From the NCBI RefSeq assembly GCF_024679245.1, contig NC_090177.1, positions 27,210,175 to 27,274,174 of the forward strand: a stretch of DNA of 64,000 bases, in the 5' to 3' direction. Every line of letters begins with the position of its first letter. Position 1 is the stretch's first letter. Positions 36,949 through 48,189 of this stretch are shown here, in pieces. The translations under genes and the position numbers were made by a program. The notes beneath the pieces are model-generated. The model had not been told where the DNA came from. It did not search any database and saw only the letters and a program-made list of their open reading frames with translations. Origin of the DNA: Pseudorasbora parva (Eukaryota > Chordata > Actinopteri > Cypriniformes > Gobionidae).

Positions 36949-37042
36949 GCTCCAGTGGCGCAATCGGTCAGCGTGTGGTACTTATAAGGCAGTACACAGC
37001 AGAGCAATGCCGAGGTTGTGAGTTCGAGCCTCACCTGGAGCA
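36949..37042 (+). tRNA. tRNA-Ile(UAU), C25T and C27T, broken terminator
   Basis: GCGTGTGG in place of GCGCGCGG; both changes are wobble-compatible. The trailer has ATTT instead of TTTT. It descends with 35386 from one ancestor (1563-bp repeat). Confidence 0.86.
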
Positions 37043-37406
37043 TGGATTTAGAAAGCAAGAGATGTTATAGAAGCAAATCATTTCAGAGTCTTACTTGAAA
37101 GATTGTTTGAGCATTGCATGGCTGTCAGCAATTAGAAAAATTCTCCAAAAAGTGAAGCAAAAGTTCTAACATTATTTCTTCATTGTTCATTAAAAGAGAG
37201 ATCAAGGGCTAATGGATAGCATAGCATTTTTATTGGACAGGTATCTTCAATAGAGGTACACAATTGGTAGAATGTGTAGTAAACAATCGTCATGAGAGGC
37301 TTACGGGTAGAATTTGTGTAATCAGGCTTAGTAGCCTAGATTTAAAATGCACCGATTGTGTTCTGTTTTCTCACATGGGGTTTAGTAACAAGTCCCAGAG
37401 TCAGCC

Positions 37407-37500
37407 GCTCCAGTGGCGCAATCGGTCAGCGCGCGGTACTTATAAGGCAGTACAGAGCAGAGCAATGCCGAGGTTGTGAGTTCGAGCCTCACCTGGAACA
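37407..37500 (+). tRNA. tRNA-Ile(UAU), acceptor mismatch G71A
   Basis: The 3' strand is CTGGAAC, so the second acceptor pair is lost. It has the intron variant GTACAGAGC shared with 35844. Confidence 0.85.
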
Positions 37501-37730
37501 TGATTTTAGAAAGCAAGAGATGTTATAGAAGCAAATCATTTCAGAGTCTTACTTAAAAGATTGTTTGAGCATTGCATGGCTGTCAGCAATTAGAAAAATT
37601 CTTAAAAAAGTGAAGCAAAAGTTCTAACATTATTTCGTCATTGTTCATTAAAAGAGAATTCAAGGGCTAATGGATACCATTGTGTTCTGTTTTCTCACAT
37701 GGGGTTTAGTAACATGTCCCAGAGTCAGCC

Positions 37731-37824
37731 GCTCCAGTGGCGCAATCGGTCAGCGCGCGGTACTTATAAGGCAGTACACAGCAGAGCAATGCCGAGGTTG
37801 TGAGTTCGAGCCTCACCTGGAGCA
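37731..37824 (+). tRNA. tRNA-Ile(UAU), intact
   Basis: Consensus exons and intron, 324-bp unit; counterpart of 36168 in the 1563-bp repeat. Confidence 0.95.
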
Positions 37825-38187
37825 TGGTTTTAGAAAGCAAGAGATGTTATAGAAGCAAATCATTTCAGAGTCTTACTTGAAAGATTGTTTGAGCATTGCA
37901 TGGCTGTCAGCAATTAGAAAATTTTTCCAAAAAGTGAAGCAAAAGTTCTAACATTATTTCTTCATTGTTCATTAAAAGAGAGATCAAGGGCTAATGGATA
38001 GCATAGCATTTTATTGGACAGGTATCTTCAATAGAGGTACACAATTGGTAGAATGTGTAGTAAACAATCGTCATGAGAGGCTTACGGGTAGAATTTGTGT
38101 AATCAGGCTTAGTAGCCTAGATTTAAAATGCACCGATTGTGTTCTGTTTTCTCACATGGGGTTTAGTAACAAGTCCCAGAGTCAGCC

Positions 38188-38281
38188 GCTCCAGTGGCGC
38201 AATCGGTCAGCGCGCGGTACTTATAAGGCAGTACACAGCAGAGCAATGCCGAGGTTGTGAGTTAGAGCCTCACCTGGAGCA
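38188..38281 (+). tRNA. tRNA-Ile(UAU), C56A (B-box defect)
   Basis: TTAGAGC T loop; counterpart of 36625 one 1563-bp repeat earlier. Confidence 0.85.
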
Positions 38282-38511
38282 TGGTTTTAGAAAGCAAGAG
38301 ATGTTATAGAAGCAAATCATTTCAGAGTCTTACTTAAAAGATTGTTTGAGCATTGCATGGCTGTCAGCAATTAGAAAAATTCTTAAAAAAGTGAAGCAAA
38401 AGTTCTAACATTATTTCGTCATTGTTCATTAAAAGAGAATTCAAGGGCTAATGGATACCATTGTGTTCTGTTTTCTCACATGGGGTTTAGTAACATGTCC
38501 CAGAGTCAGCC

Positions 38512-38605
38512 GCTCCAGTGGCGCAATCGGTCAGCGCGCGGTACTTATAAGGCAGTACACAGCAGAGCAATGCCGAGGTTGTGAGTTCGAGCCTCACCTG
38601 GAGCA
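38512..38605 (+). tRNA. tRNA-Ile(UAU), intact
   Basis: Consensus exons and intron, 324-bp unit; 781 bp after the previous intact copy. Confidence 0.95.
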
Positions 38606-38968
38606 TGGTTTTAGAAAGCAAGAGATGTTATAGAAGCAAATCATTTCAGAGTCTTACTTGAAAGATTGTTTGAGCATTGCATGGCTGTCAGCAATTAGAA
38701 AATTTTTCCAAAAAGTGAAGCAAAAGTTCTAACATTATTTCTTCATTGTTCATTAAAAGAGAGATCAAGGGCTAATGGATAGCATAGCATTTTATTGGAC
38801 AGGTATCTTCAATAGAGGTACACAATTGGTAGAATGTGTAGTAAACAATCGTCATGAGAGGCTTACGGGTAGAATTTGTGTAATCAGGCTTAGTAGCCTA
38901 GATTTAAAATGCACCGATTGTGTTCTGTTTTCTCACATGGGGTTTAGTAACAAGTCCCAGAGTCAGCC

Positions 38969-39062
38969 GCTCCAGTGGCGCAATCGGTCAGCGCGCGGTA
39001 CTTATAAGGCAGTACACAGCAGAGCAATGCCGAGGTTGTGAGTTAGAGCCTCACCTGGAGCA
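38969..39062 (+). tRNA. tRNA-Ile(UAU), C56A (B-box defect)
   Basis: TTAGAGC T loop; 781 bp after its sibling at 38188. Confidence 0.85.
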
Positions 39063-39292
39063 TGGTTTTAGAAAGCAAGAGATGTTATAGAAGCAAATCA
39101 TTTCAGAGTCTTACTTAAAAGATTGTTTGAGCATTGCATGGCTGTCAGCAATTAGAAAAATTCTTAAAAAAGTGAAGCAAAAGTTCTAACATTATTTCGT
39201 CATTGTTCATTAAAAGAGAATTCAAGGGCTAATGGATACCATTGTGTTCTGTTTTCTCACATGGGGTTTAGTAACATGTCCCAGAGTCAGCC

Positions 39293-39386
39293 GCTCCAGT
39301 GGCGCAATCGGTCAGCGCGTGGTACTTATAAGGCAGTACACAGCAGAGCAATGCCGAGGTTGTGAGTTCGAGCCTCACCTGGAGCA
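39293..39386 (+). tRNA. tRNA-Ile(UAU), C27T with broken terminator
   Basis: Same C27T plus ATTT trailer combination as at 35386. Confidence 0.87.
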
Positions 39387-39750
39387 TGGATTTAGAAAGC
39401 AAGAGATGTTATAGAAGCAAATCATTTCAGAGTCTTACTTGAAAGATTGTTTGAGCATTGCATGGCTGTCAGCAATTAGAAAAATTCTCCAAAAAGTGAA
39501 GCAAAAGTTCTAACATTATTTCTTCATTGTTCATTAAAAGAGAGATCAAGGGCTAATGGATAGCATAGCATTTTTATTGGACAGTTATCTTCAATAGAGG
39601 TACACAATTGGTAGAATGTGTAGTAAACAATCGTCATGAGAGGCTTACGGGTAGAATTTGTGTAATCAGGCTTAGTAGCCTAGATTTAAAATGCACCGAT
39701 TGTGTTCTGTTTTCTCACATGGGGTTTAGTAACAAGTCCCAGAGTCAGCC

Positions 39751-39844
39751 GCTCCAGTGGCGCAATCGGTCAGCGCGCGGTACTTATAAGGCAGTACACA
39801 GCAGAGCAATGCCGAGGTTGTGAGTTAGAGCCTCACCTGGAGCA
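39751..39844 (+). tRNA. tRNA-Ile(UAU), C56A (B-box defect)
   Basis: Fifth and last copy with the TTAGAGC T loop. Confidence 0.85.
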
Positions 39845-40074
39845 TGGTTTTAGAAAGCAAGAGATGTTATAGAAGCAAATCATTTCAGAGTCTTACTTAA
39901 AAGATTGTTTGAGCATTGCATGGCTGTCAGCAATTAGAAAAATTCTTAAAAAAGTGAAGCAAAAGTTCTAACATTATTTCGTCATTGTTCATTAAAAGAG
40001 AATTCAAGGGCTAATGGATACCATTGTGTTCTGTTTTCTCACATGGGGTTTAGTAACAAGTCCCAGAGTCAGCC

Positions 40075-40168
40075 GCTCCAGTGGCGCAATCGGTCAGCGC
40101 GCGGTACTTATAAGGCAGTACACAGCAGAGCAATGCCGAGGTTGTGAGTTCGAGCCTCACCTGGAGCA
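40075..40168 (+). tRNA. tRNA-Ile(UAU), intact
   Basis: Consensus exons and intron, 324-bp unit, with an upstream AACAAGTCCC variant otherwise seen in type-A units. Confidence 0.95.
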
Positions 40169-40532
40169 TGGTTTTAGAAAGCAAGAGATGTTATAGAAGC
40201 AAATCATTTCAGAGTCTTACTTGAAAGATTGTTTGAGCATTGCATGGCTGTCAGCAATTAGAAAAATTCTCCAAAAAGTGAAGCAAAAGTTCTAACATTA
40301 TTTCTTCATTGTTCATTAAAAGAGAGATCAAGGGCTAATGGATAGCATAGCATTTTTATTGGACATGTATCTTCAATAGAGGTACACAATTGGTAGAATG
40401 TGTAGTAAACAATCGTCATGAGAGGCTTACGGGTAGAATTTGTGTAATCAGGCTTAGTAGCCTAGATTTAAAATGCACCGATTGTGTCCTGTTTTCTCAC
40501 ATGGTGTTTAGTAACATGTCCCAGAGTCAGCC

Positions 40533-40626
40533 GCTCCAGTGGCGCAATAGGTCAGCGCGCGGTACTTATAAGGCAGTACACAGCAGAGCAATGCAGAGGT
40601 TGTCAGTTCGAGCCTCACCTAGAGCA
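40533..40626 (+). pseudogene. tRNA-Ile(UAU) copy with multiple disabling changes
   Basis: It shares C17A, C42A, G51C and G68A with the copy at 29599 but keeps the variable-loop G. At least three stem pairs are broken. Confidence 0.75.
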
Positions 40627-40990
40627 TGGTTTTAGAAAGCAAGAGATGTTATAGAAGCAAGTCATTTCAGAGTCTTACTTAAAAGATTCTTTGAGCATTG
40701 CATGGCTGTCAGCAATTGGAAAAATTCTCAAAAAAAGTGAAGCAAAAGTTCTAACATTATTTCTTCATTGTTCATTAAAAGAGAGATCAAGGGCTAATGG
40801 ATAGCATAGCATTTTATTGGACAGGTATCTTCAATAGAGGTACACAATTGGTAGAATGTGTAGTAAACAATCGTCATGAGAGGCTTACGGGTAGAATTTG
40901 TGTAATCAGGCTTAGTAGCCTAGATTTAAAATGCACCGATTGTGTTCTGTTTTCTCACATGGGGTTTAGTAACAAGTCCCAGAGTCAGCC

Positions 40991-41084
40991 GCTCCAGTGG
41001 CGCAATCGGTCAGCGCGCGGTACTTATAAGGCAGTACACAGCAGAGCAATGCCGAGGTTGTGAGTTCGAGCCTCACCTGGAGCA
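40991..41084 (+). tRNA. tRNA-Ile(UAU), intact
   Basis: Consensus exons and intron. The trailer is CGG-TTTT. Confidence 0.95.
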
Positions 41085-41314
41085 CGGTTTTAGAAAGCAA
41101 GAGATGTTATAGAAGCAAATCATTTCAGAGTCTTACTTAAAAGATTGTTTGAGCATTGCATGGCTGTCAGCAATTAGAAAAATTCTTAAAAAAGTGAAGC
41201 AAAAGTTCTAACATCATTTCGTCATTGTTCATTAAAAGAGAGATCAAGGGCTAATGGATACCATTGTGTTCTGTTTTCTCACATGGGGTTTAGTAACATG
41301 TCCCAGAGTCAGCC

Positions 41315-41408
41315 GCTCCAGTGGCGCAATCGGTCAGCGCGCGGTACTTATAAGGCAGTACACAGCAGAGCAATGCCGAGGTTGTGAGTTCGAGCCTCAC
41401 CTGGAGCA
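41315..41408 (+). tRNA. tRNA-Ile(UAU), intact
   Basis: Consensus exons and intron, 324-bp unit. Confidence 0.95.
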
Positions 41409-41771
41409 TGGTTTTAGAAAGCAAGAGATGTTATAGAAGCAAATCATTTCAGAGTCTTACTTGAAAGATTGTTTGAGCATTGCATGGCTGTCAGCAATTA
41501 GAAAAATTCTCCAAAAAGTGAAGCAAAAGTTCTAACATTATTTCGTCATTGTTCATTAAAAGAGAGATCAAGGGCTATTGGATAGCATAGCATTTTATTG
41601 GACAGGTATCTTCAATAGAGGTACACAATTGGTAGAATGTGTAGTAAACAATCGTCATGAGAGGCTTACGGGTAGAATTTGTGTAATCAGGCTTAGTAGC
41701 CTAGATTTAAAATGCACCGATTGTGTTCTGTTTTCTCACATGGTGTTTAGTAACATGTCCCAAAGTCAGCA

Positions 41772-41865
41772 GCTCCAGTGGCGCAATCGGTCAGCGCGCA
41801 GTACTTATAAGGCAGTACACAGCCGAGCTATGCCAAGGTTGTGAGTTCGAGCCTCACCTGGAGCG
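41772..41865 (+). tRNA. tRNA-Ile(UAU), G28A/G43A subfamily, discriminator G
   Basis: The anticodon stem is CAGTA/TGCCA, with two A-C oppositions. The intron ends in GCCGAGCT and discriminator A73 is G. Seven copies share the stem changes. Probably non-functional. Confidence 0.8.
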
Positions 41866-42228
41866 TGGTTTTAGAAAGCAAGAGATGTTATAGAAGCAAG
41901 TCATTTCAGAGTCTTACTTGAAAGATTGTTTGAGCATTGCATGGCTGTCAGCAATTAGAAAAATTATTAAAAAAGTGAAGCAAAAGTTCTAACATTATTT
42001 CGTCATTGTTCATTAAAAGAGAGATGAAGGGCTAATGGATAGCATAGCATTTTATTGGACAGGTATCTTCAATAGAGGTACACAATTGGTAGAATGTGTA
42101 GTAAACAATCGTCATGAGAGGCTTACGGGTAGAATTTGTGTAATCAGGCTTAGTAGCCTAGATTTAAAATGCACCGATTGTGTTCTGTTTTCTCACATGG
42201 GGTTTAGTAACAAGTCCCAAAGTCAGCC

Positions 42229-42321
42229 GCTCCAGTGGCGCAATCGGTTAGCGCGCGGTACTTATAAAGCAGTACACAGCAGAGCAATGCCGATTTGTGA
42301 GTTCGAGCCTCACCTGGAGCA
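42229..42321 (+). tRNA. tRNA-Ile(UAU), one-base deletion in the variable region
   Basis: The variable region reads CGATTTG in place of CGAGGTTG, making the gene 93 bp. It has the GGTTAGC D loop and the AAGCAG intron start. The shortened variable loop may be tolerated. Confidence 0.83.
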
Positions 42322-42551
42322 TGGTTTTAGAAAGCAAGAGATGTTATAGAAGCAAATCATTTCAGAGTCTTACTTAAAAGTTTGTTTGAGCATTGCATGG
42401 CTGTCAGCAATTAGAAAAATTCTTAAAAAAGTGAAGCAAAAGTTCTAACATTATTTCGTCATTGTTCATTAAAAGAGAGTTCAAGGGCTAATGGATACCA
42501 TTGTGTTCTGTTTTCTCACATGGGGTTTAGTAACATGTCCCAGAGTCAGCC

Positions 42552-42645
42552 GCTCCAGTGGCGCAATCGGTCAGCGCGCGGTACTTATAAGGCAGTACAC
42601 AGCAGAGCAATGCCGAGGTTGTGAGTTCGAGCCTCACCTGGAGCA
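42552..42645 (+). tRNA. tRNA-Ile(UAU), intact
   Basis: Consensus exons and intron, 323 bp after the shortened copy. Confidence 0.95.
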
Positions 42646-43007
42646 TGGTTTTAGAAAGCAAGAGATGTTATAGAAGCAAGTCATTTCAGAGTCTTACTTT
42701 AAAGATTGTTTGAGTATTGGATGGCTGTCATCAATTAAAAGAGTTTTCAGAAAGTAATGCAAAAGGTCTAACACTATATGTTCATTGTTCATTAAAAGAG
42801 AGTTCCAGTGCTATTGGATAGCCCAGTGTTTTATTGGACAGGTATATTCAATTGAGGTACACAATTGGTAGAATGTGTAGTAAACATTCGTCATGAGAGG
42901 CTTACGGGTAGAGTTTGTGTAATCAGGCTTAGTAGCCTAGATTTAAAATGCACCAATTGTGTTCTGTTTTCTCACATGGTGTTTAATAACATGTGCCAGA
43001 GTCAGCA

Positions 43008-43101
43008 GCTCCAGTGGCGCAATCGGTCAGCGCGCGGTACTTATAAGGCAGTACACAGCAGAGCAATGCCGAGGTTGTGAGTTCGAGCCTCACCTGGAGC
43101 A
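43008..43101 (+). tRNA. tRNA-Ile(UAU), intact
   Basis: Consensus exons and intron behind a type-B spacer. Counterpart of the copies at 58861 and 63301. Confidence 0.95.
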
Positions 43102-43465
43102 TGGTTTTAGAAAGCAAGAGATGTTATAGAAGCAAATCATTTCAGAATCTTAGTTAAAAGATTGTTTGAGCATTGCATGGCTGTCAGCAATTAGAAAAAT
43201 TCTCAAAAAAAGTGAAGCAAAAGTTCTAACATTATTTCGTCATTGTTCATTAAAAGAGAGATCAAGGGCTAATGGATAGCATAGCATTTTATTGGACAGG
43301 TATCTTCAATAGAGGTACACAATTGGTAGAATGTGTAGTAAACAATCGTCATGAGAGGCTTACGGGTAGAATTTGTGTAATCAGGCTTAGTAGCCTAGAT
43401 TTAAAATGCACCGATTGTGTTCTGTTTTCTCCCATGGGGTTTAGTAACAAGTCCCAGAGTCAGCC

Positions 43466-43559
43466 GCTCCAGTGGCGCAATCGGTCAGCGCGCGGTACTT
43501 ATAAGGCAGTACAGAGCAGAGCAATGCCGAGGTTGTGAGTTCGAGCCTCACCTGGAGCA
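43466..43559 (+). tRNA. tRNA-Ile(UAU), intact exons, intron variant
   Basis: GTACAGAGC intron variant; counterpart of 59319 and 63759. Confidence 0.94.
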
Positions 43560-43789
43560 TGGTTTTAGAAAGCAAGAGATGTTATAGAAGCAAATCATTT
43601 CAGAGTCTTACTTAAAAGATTGTTTGAGCATTAAATGGCTGTCAGCAATTAGAAAAATTCTTAAAAAAGTGAAGCAAAAGTTCTAACATTATTTCGTCAT
43701 TGTTCATTAAAAGAGAGTTCAAGGGCTAATGGATACCATTGTGTTCTGTTTTCTCACATGGGGTTTAGTAACATGTCCCAGAGTCAGCC

Positions 43790-43883
43790 GCTCCAGTGGC
43801 GCAATCGGTCAGCGCGCGGTACTTATAAGGCAGTACACAGCAGAGCAATGCCGAGGTTGTGAGTTCGAGCCTCACCTGGAGCA
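43790..43883 (+). tRNA. tRNA-Ile(UAU), intact
   Basis: Consensus exons and intron, 324-bp unit. The spacer before it has GCATTAAATGG, a private variant also found before 59643. Confidence 0.95.
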
Positions 43884-44246
43884 TGGTTTTAGAAAGCAAG
43901 AGATGTTATAGAAGCAAGTCATTTCAGAGTCTTAGTTAAAAGATTGTTTGAGCATTGCATGGCTGTCAGCAATTAGAAAAATTCTCCAAAAAGTGAAGCA
44001 AAAGTTCTAACATTATTTCGTCATTGTTCATTAAAAGATAGATCAAGGGCTTATGGATAGCATAGCATTTTATTGGACAGGTATCTTCAATAAAGGTACA
44101 CAATTGGTAGAATGTGTAGTAAACAATCGTCATGAGATGCTTACGGGTAGAATTTGTGTAATCAGGCTTAGTAGCCTAGATTTAAAATGCACCGATTGTG
44201 TTCTGTTTTATCACATGGTGTTTAATAACATGTCCCAGAGGCAGCA

Positions 44247-44340
44247 GCTCCAGTGGCGCAATCGGTCAGCGCGCGGTACTTATAAGGCAGTACACAGCCG
44301 AGCTATGCCAAGGTTGTGAGGTCGAGCCTCACCTGGAGCG
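44247..44340 (+). tRNA. tRNA-Ile(UAU), G43A, T54G, discriminator G
   Basis: The intron ends GCCGAGCT, G43 is A, the T loop starts with G instead of T54, and A73 is G. G28 is still present, so it may be intermediate to the G28A/G43A subfamily. Confidence 0.78.
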
Positions 44341-44703
44341 TGGTTTTAGAAAGCAAGAGATGTTATAGAAGCAAGTCATTTCAGAGTCTTACTTGAAAGA
44401 TTGTTTGAGCATTGCATGGCTGTCAGCAATTAGAAAAATTATTAAAAAAGTGAAGCAAAAGTTCTAACATTATTTCGTCATTGTTCATTAAAAGAGAGAT
44501 CAAGGGCTAATGGATAGCATAGCATTTTATTGGACAGGTATCTTCAATAGAGGTACACAATTGGTAGAATGTGTAGTAAACAATCGTCATGAGAGGCTTA
44601 CGGGTAGAATTTGTGTAATTAGGCTTAGTAGCCTAGATTTAAAATGCACCGATTGTGTTCTGTTTTCTCACATGGGGTTTAGTAACAAGTCCCAAAGTCA
44701 GCC

Positions 44704-44797
44704 GCTCCAGTGGCGCAATCGGTTAGCGCGCGGTACTTATAAAGCAGTACACAGCAGAGCAATGCCGAGGTTGTGAGTTCGAGCCTCACCTGGAGCA
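44704..44797 (+). tRNA. tRNA-Ile(UAU), intact (GGTTAGC D loop)
   Basis: The D loop has T where most copies have C, as I recall for mammalian genes. The intron starts AAGCAG. Exons are otherwise consensus. Confidence 0.94.
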
Positions 44798-45160
44798 TGG
44801 TTTTAGAAAGCAAGAGATGTTATAGAAGCAAATCATTTCAGAGTCTTACTTAAAAGATTGTTTGAGCATTGCATGGCTGTCAGCAATTAGAAAAATTCTT
44901 AAAAAAGTGAAGCAAAAGTTCTAACATTATTTCGTCATTGTTCATTAAAAGAGAGATCAAGGGCTATTGGATAGCATAGCATTTTATTGGACAGGTATCT
45001 TCAATAGAGGTACACAATTGGTAGAATGTGTAGTAAACAATCGTCATGAGAGGCTTACGGGTAGAATTTGTGTAATCAGGCTTAGTAGCCTAGATTTAAA
45101 ATGCACCGATTGTGTTCTGTTTTCTCACATGGTGTTTAGTAACATGTCCCAAAGTCAGCA

Positions 45161-45254
45161 GCTCCAGTGGCGCAATCGGTCAGCGCGCAGTACTTATAAG
45201 GCAGTACACAGCCGAGCTATGCCAAGGTTGTGAGTTCGAGCCTCACCTGGAGCA
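45161..45254 (+). tRNA. tRNA-Ile(UAU), G28A/G43A subfamily
   Basis: CAGTA/TGCCA stem and GCCGAGCT intron end; discriminator A is retained. Confidence 0.8.
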
Positions 45255-45617
45255 TGGTTTTAGAAAGCAAGAGATGTTATAGAAGCAAGTCATTTCAGAG
45301 TCTTACTTGAAAGATTGTTTGAGCATTGCATGGCTGTCAGCAATTAGAAAAATTATTAAAAAAGTGAAGCAAAAGTTCTAACATTATTTCGTCATTGTTC
45401 ATTAAAAGAGAGATCAAGGGCTAATGGATAGCATAGCATTTTATTGGACAGGTATCTTCAATAGAGGTACACAATTGGTAGAATGTGTAGTAAACAATCG
45501 TCATGAGAGGCTTACGGGTAGAATTTGTGTAATCAGGCTTAGTAGCCTAGATTTAAAATGCACCGATTGTGTTCTGTTTTCTCACATGGGGTTTAGTAAC
45601 AAGTCCCAGAGTCAGCC

Positions 45618-45711
45618 GCTCCAGTGGCGCAATCGGTCAGCGCGCGGTACATATAAGGCAGTACACAGCAGAGCAATGCCGAGGTTGTGAGTTCGAGCCT
45701 CCCCTGGAGCA
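45618..45711 (+). tRNA. tRNA-Ile(UAU) copy lacking U33, probably dead
   Basis: The loop is CATATA in place of CTTATA, so the invariant U33 next to the anticodon is A. A64C is also present. Confidence 0.78.
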
Positions 45712-46074
45712 TGGTTTTAGAAAGCAAGAGATGTTATAGAAGCAAATCATTTCAGAGTCTTAGTTAAAAGATTGTTTGAGCATTGCATGGCTGTCAGCAA
45801 TTAGAAAAATTCTCCAAAAAGTGAAGCAAAAGTTCTAACATTATTTCTTCATTGTTCATTAAAAGAGAGATCAAGGGCTATTGGATAGCATAGCATTTTA
45901 TTGGACAGGTATCTTCAATAGAGGTACACAATTGGTAGAATGTGTAGTAAACAATCGTCATGAGAGGCGTACGGGTAGAATTTGTGTAATCAGGCTTAGT
46001 AGCCTAGATTTAAAATGCACCGATTGTGTTCTGTTTTCTCACATGGTGTTTAGTAACAAGTCTCAGAGTCAGCC

Positions 46075-46168
46075 GCTCCAGTGGCGCAATCGGTCAGCGC
46101 GCGGTACTTATAAGGCAGTACACAGCAGAGCAATGCCGAGGTTGTGAGTTCGAGCCTCACCTGGAGCA
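46075..46168 (+). tRNA. tRNA-Ile(UAU), intact
   Basis: Consensus exons and intron. Confidence 0.95.
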
Positions 46169-46398
46169 TGGTTTTAGAAAGCAAGAGATGTTATAGAAGC
46201 AAATCATTTCAGAGTCTCACTTAAAAGATTGTTTGAGCATTGCATGGCTGTCAGCAATTAGAAAAATTCTTAAAAAAGTGAAGCAAAAGTTCTAACATTA
46301 TTTCGTCATTGTTCATTAAAAGAGAGTTCAAGGGCTAATGGATACCATTGTGTTCTGTTTTCTCACATGGGGTTTAGTAACATGTCCCAGAGTCAGCC

Positions 46399-46492
46399 GC
46401 TCCAGTGGCGCAATCGGTCAGCGCGCGGTACTTATAAGGCAGTACACAGCAGAGCAATGCCGAGGTTGTGAGTTCGAGCCTCACCTGGAGCA
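46399..46492 (+). tRNA. tRNA-Ile(UAU), intact
   Basis: Consensus exons and intron, 324-bp unit. First of eight copies repeated 6784 bp later. Confidence 0.95.
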
Positions 46493-46856
46493 TGGTTTTA
46501 GAAAGCAAGAGATGTTATAGAAGCAAATCATTTCAGAGTCTTACTTGAAAGATTGTTTGAGCATTGCATGGCTGTCAGCAATTAGAAAAATTCTCCAAAA
46601 AGTGAAGCAAAAGTTCTAACATAATTTCGTCATTGTTCATTAAAAGAGAGATCAAGGGCTATTGGATAGTATAGCATTTTTATTGGACAGGTATCTTCAA
46701 TAGAGGTACACAATTGGTAGAATGTGTAGTAAACAATCATCATGAGAGGCTTACGGGTAGAATTTGTGTAATCAGGCTTAGTAGCCTAGATTTAAAATGC
46801 ACCGATTGTGTTCTGTTTTCTCACATGGGGTTTAGTAACAAGTCCTTGAGTCAGCC

Positions 46857-46950
46857 GCTCCAGTGGCGCAATCGGTCAGCGCGCGGTACTTATAAGGCAG
46901 TACACAGCAGACTAATGCCGAGGTTGTGAGTTCGAGCCTCCCCTAGAGCA
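46857..46950 (+). tRNA. tRNA-Ile(UAU), A64C and G68A
   Basis: Both T stem and acceptor stem carry a mismatch. The intron ends CAGACTA. The upstream AGTCCTTGAG variant is shared with the copy at 53641. Confidence 0.8.
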
Positions 46951-47313
46951 TGGTTTTAGAAAGCAAGAGATGTTATAGAAGCAAATCATTTCAGAGTCTT
47001 AGTTAAAAGATTGTTTGAGCATTGCATGGCTGTCAGCAATTAGAAAAATTCTCCAAAAAGTGAAGCAAAAGTTCTAACATTATTTCGTCATTGTTCATTA
47101 AAAGAGAGATCAAGGGCTATTGGATAGCATAGCATTTTATTGGACAGGTATCTTCAATAGAGGTACACAATTGGTAGAATGTGTAGTAAACAATCGTCAT
47201 GAGAGGCGTACGGGTAGAATTTGTGTAATCAGGCTTAGTAGCCTAGATTTAAAATGCACCGATTGTGTTCTGTTTTATCACATGGTGTTTAGTAACATGT
47301 CCCAGAGTCAGCC

Positions 47314-47407
47314 GCTCCAGTGGCGCAATCGGTCAGCGCGCGGTACTTATAAAGCAGTACACAGCAGAGCAATGCCGAGGTTGTGAGTTCGAGCCTCACC
47401 TGGAGCA
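47314..47407 (+). tRNA. tRNA-Ile(UAU), intact exons, intron variant
   Basis: AAGCAG intron start; exons consensus. Confidence 0.94.
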
Positions 47408-47771
47408 TGGTTTTAGAAAGCAAGAGATGTTATAGAAGCAAGTCATTTCAGAGTCTTACTTGAAAGATTCTTTGAGCATTGCATGGCTGTCAGCAATTGG
47501 AAAAATTCTCAAAAAAAGTGAAGCAAAAGTTCTAACATTATTTCTTCATTGTTCATTAAAAGAGAGATCAAGGGCTAATGGATTGCATAGCATTTTATTG
47601 GACAGGTATCTTCAATAGAGGTACACAATTGGTAGAATGTGTAGTAAACAATCGTCATGAGAGGCTTACGGGTAGAATTTGTGTAATCAGGCTTAGTAGC
47701 CTAGATTTAAAATGCACCGATTGTGTTCTGTTTTCTCACATGGGGTTTAGTAACAAGTCCCAGAGTCAGCC

Positions 47772-47865
47772 GCTCCAGTGGCGCAATCGGTCAGCGCGCG
47801 GTACTTATAAGGCAGTACACAGCAGAGCAATGCCGAGGTTGTGAGTTCGAGCCTCACCTGGAGCA
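47772..47865 (+). tRNA. tRNA-Ile(UAU), intact
   Basis: Consensus. The spacer before it has the private GGATTGCATAGC variant also found before 54556. Confidence 0.95.
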
Positions 47866-48095
47866 TGGTTTTAGAAAGCAAAAGATGTTATAGAAGCAAA
47901 TCATTTCAGAGTCTTACTTAAAAGATTGTTTGAGCATTGCATGGCTGTCAGCAATTAGAAAAATTCTTAAAAAAGTGAAGCAAAAGTTCTAACATTATTT
48001 CGTCATTGTTCATTAAAAGAGAATTCAAGGGCTAATGGATACCATTGTGTTCTGTTTTCTCACATGGGGTTTAGTAACATGTCCCAGAGGCAGCC

Positions 48096-48189
48096 GCTCC
48101 AGTGGCGCAATCGGTCAGCGCGCGGTACTTATAAGGCAGTACACAGCATAGCAATGCCGAGGTTGTGAGTTCGAGCCTCCCCTGGAGCA
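48096..48189 (+). tRNA. tRNA-Ile(UAU), A64C
   Basis: A64C T-stem mismatch and a one-base intron change (CAGCATAGCA). 324-bp unit. Confidence 0.82.
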
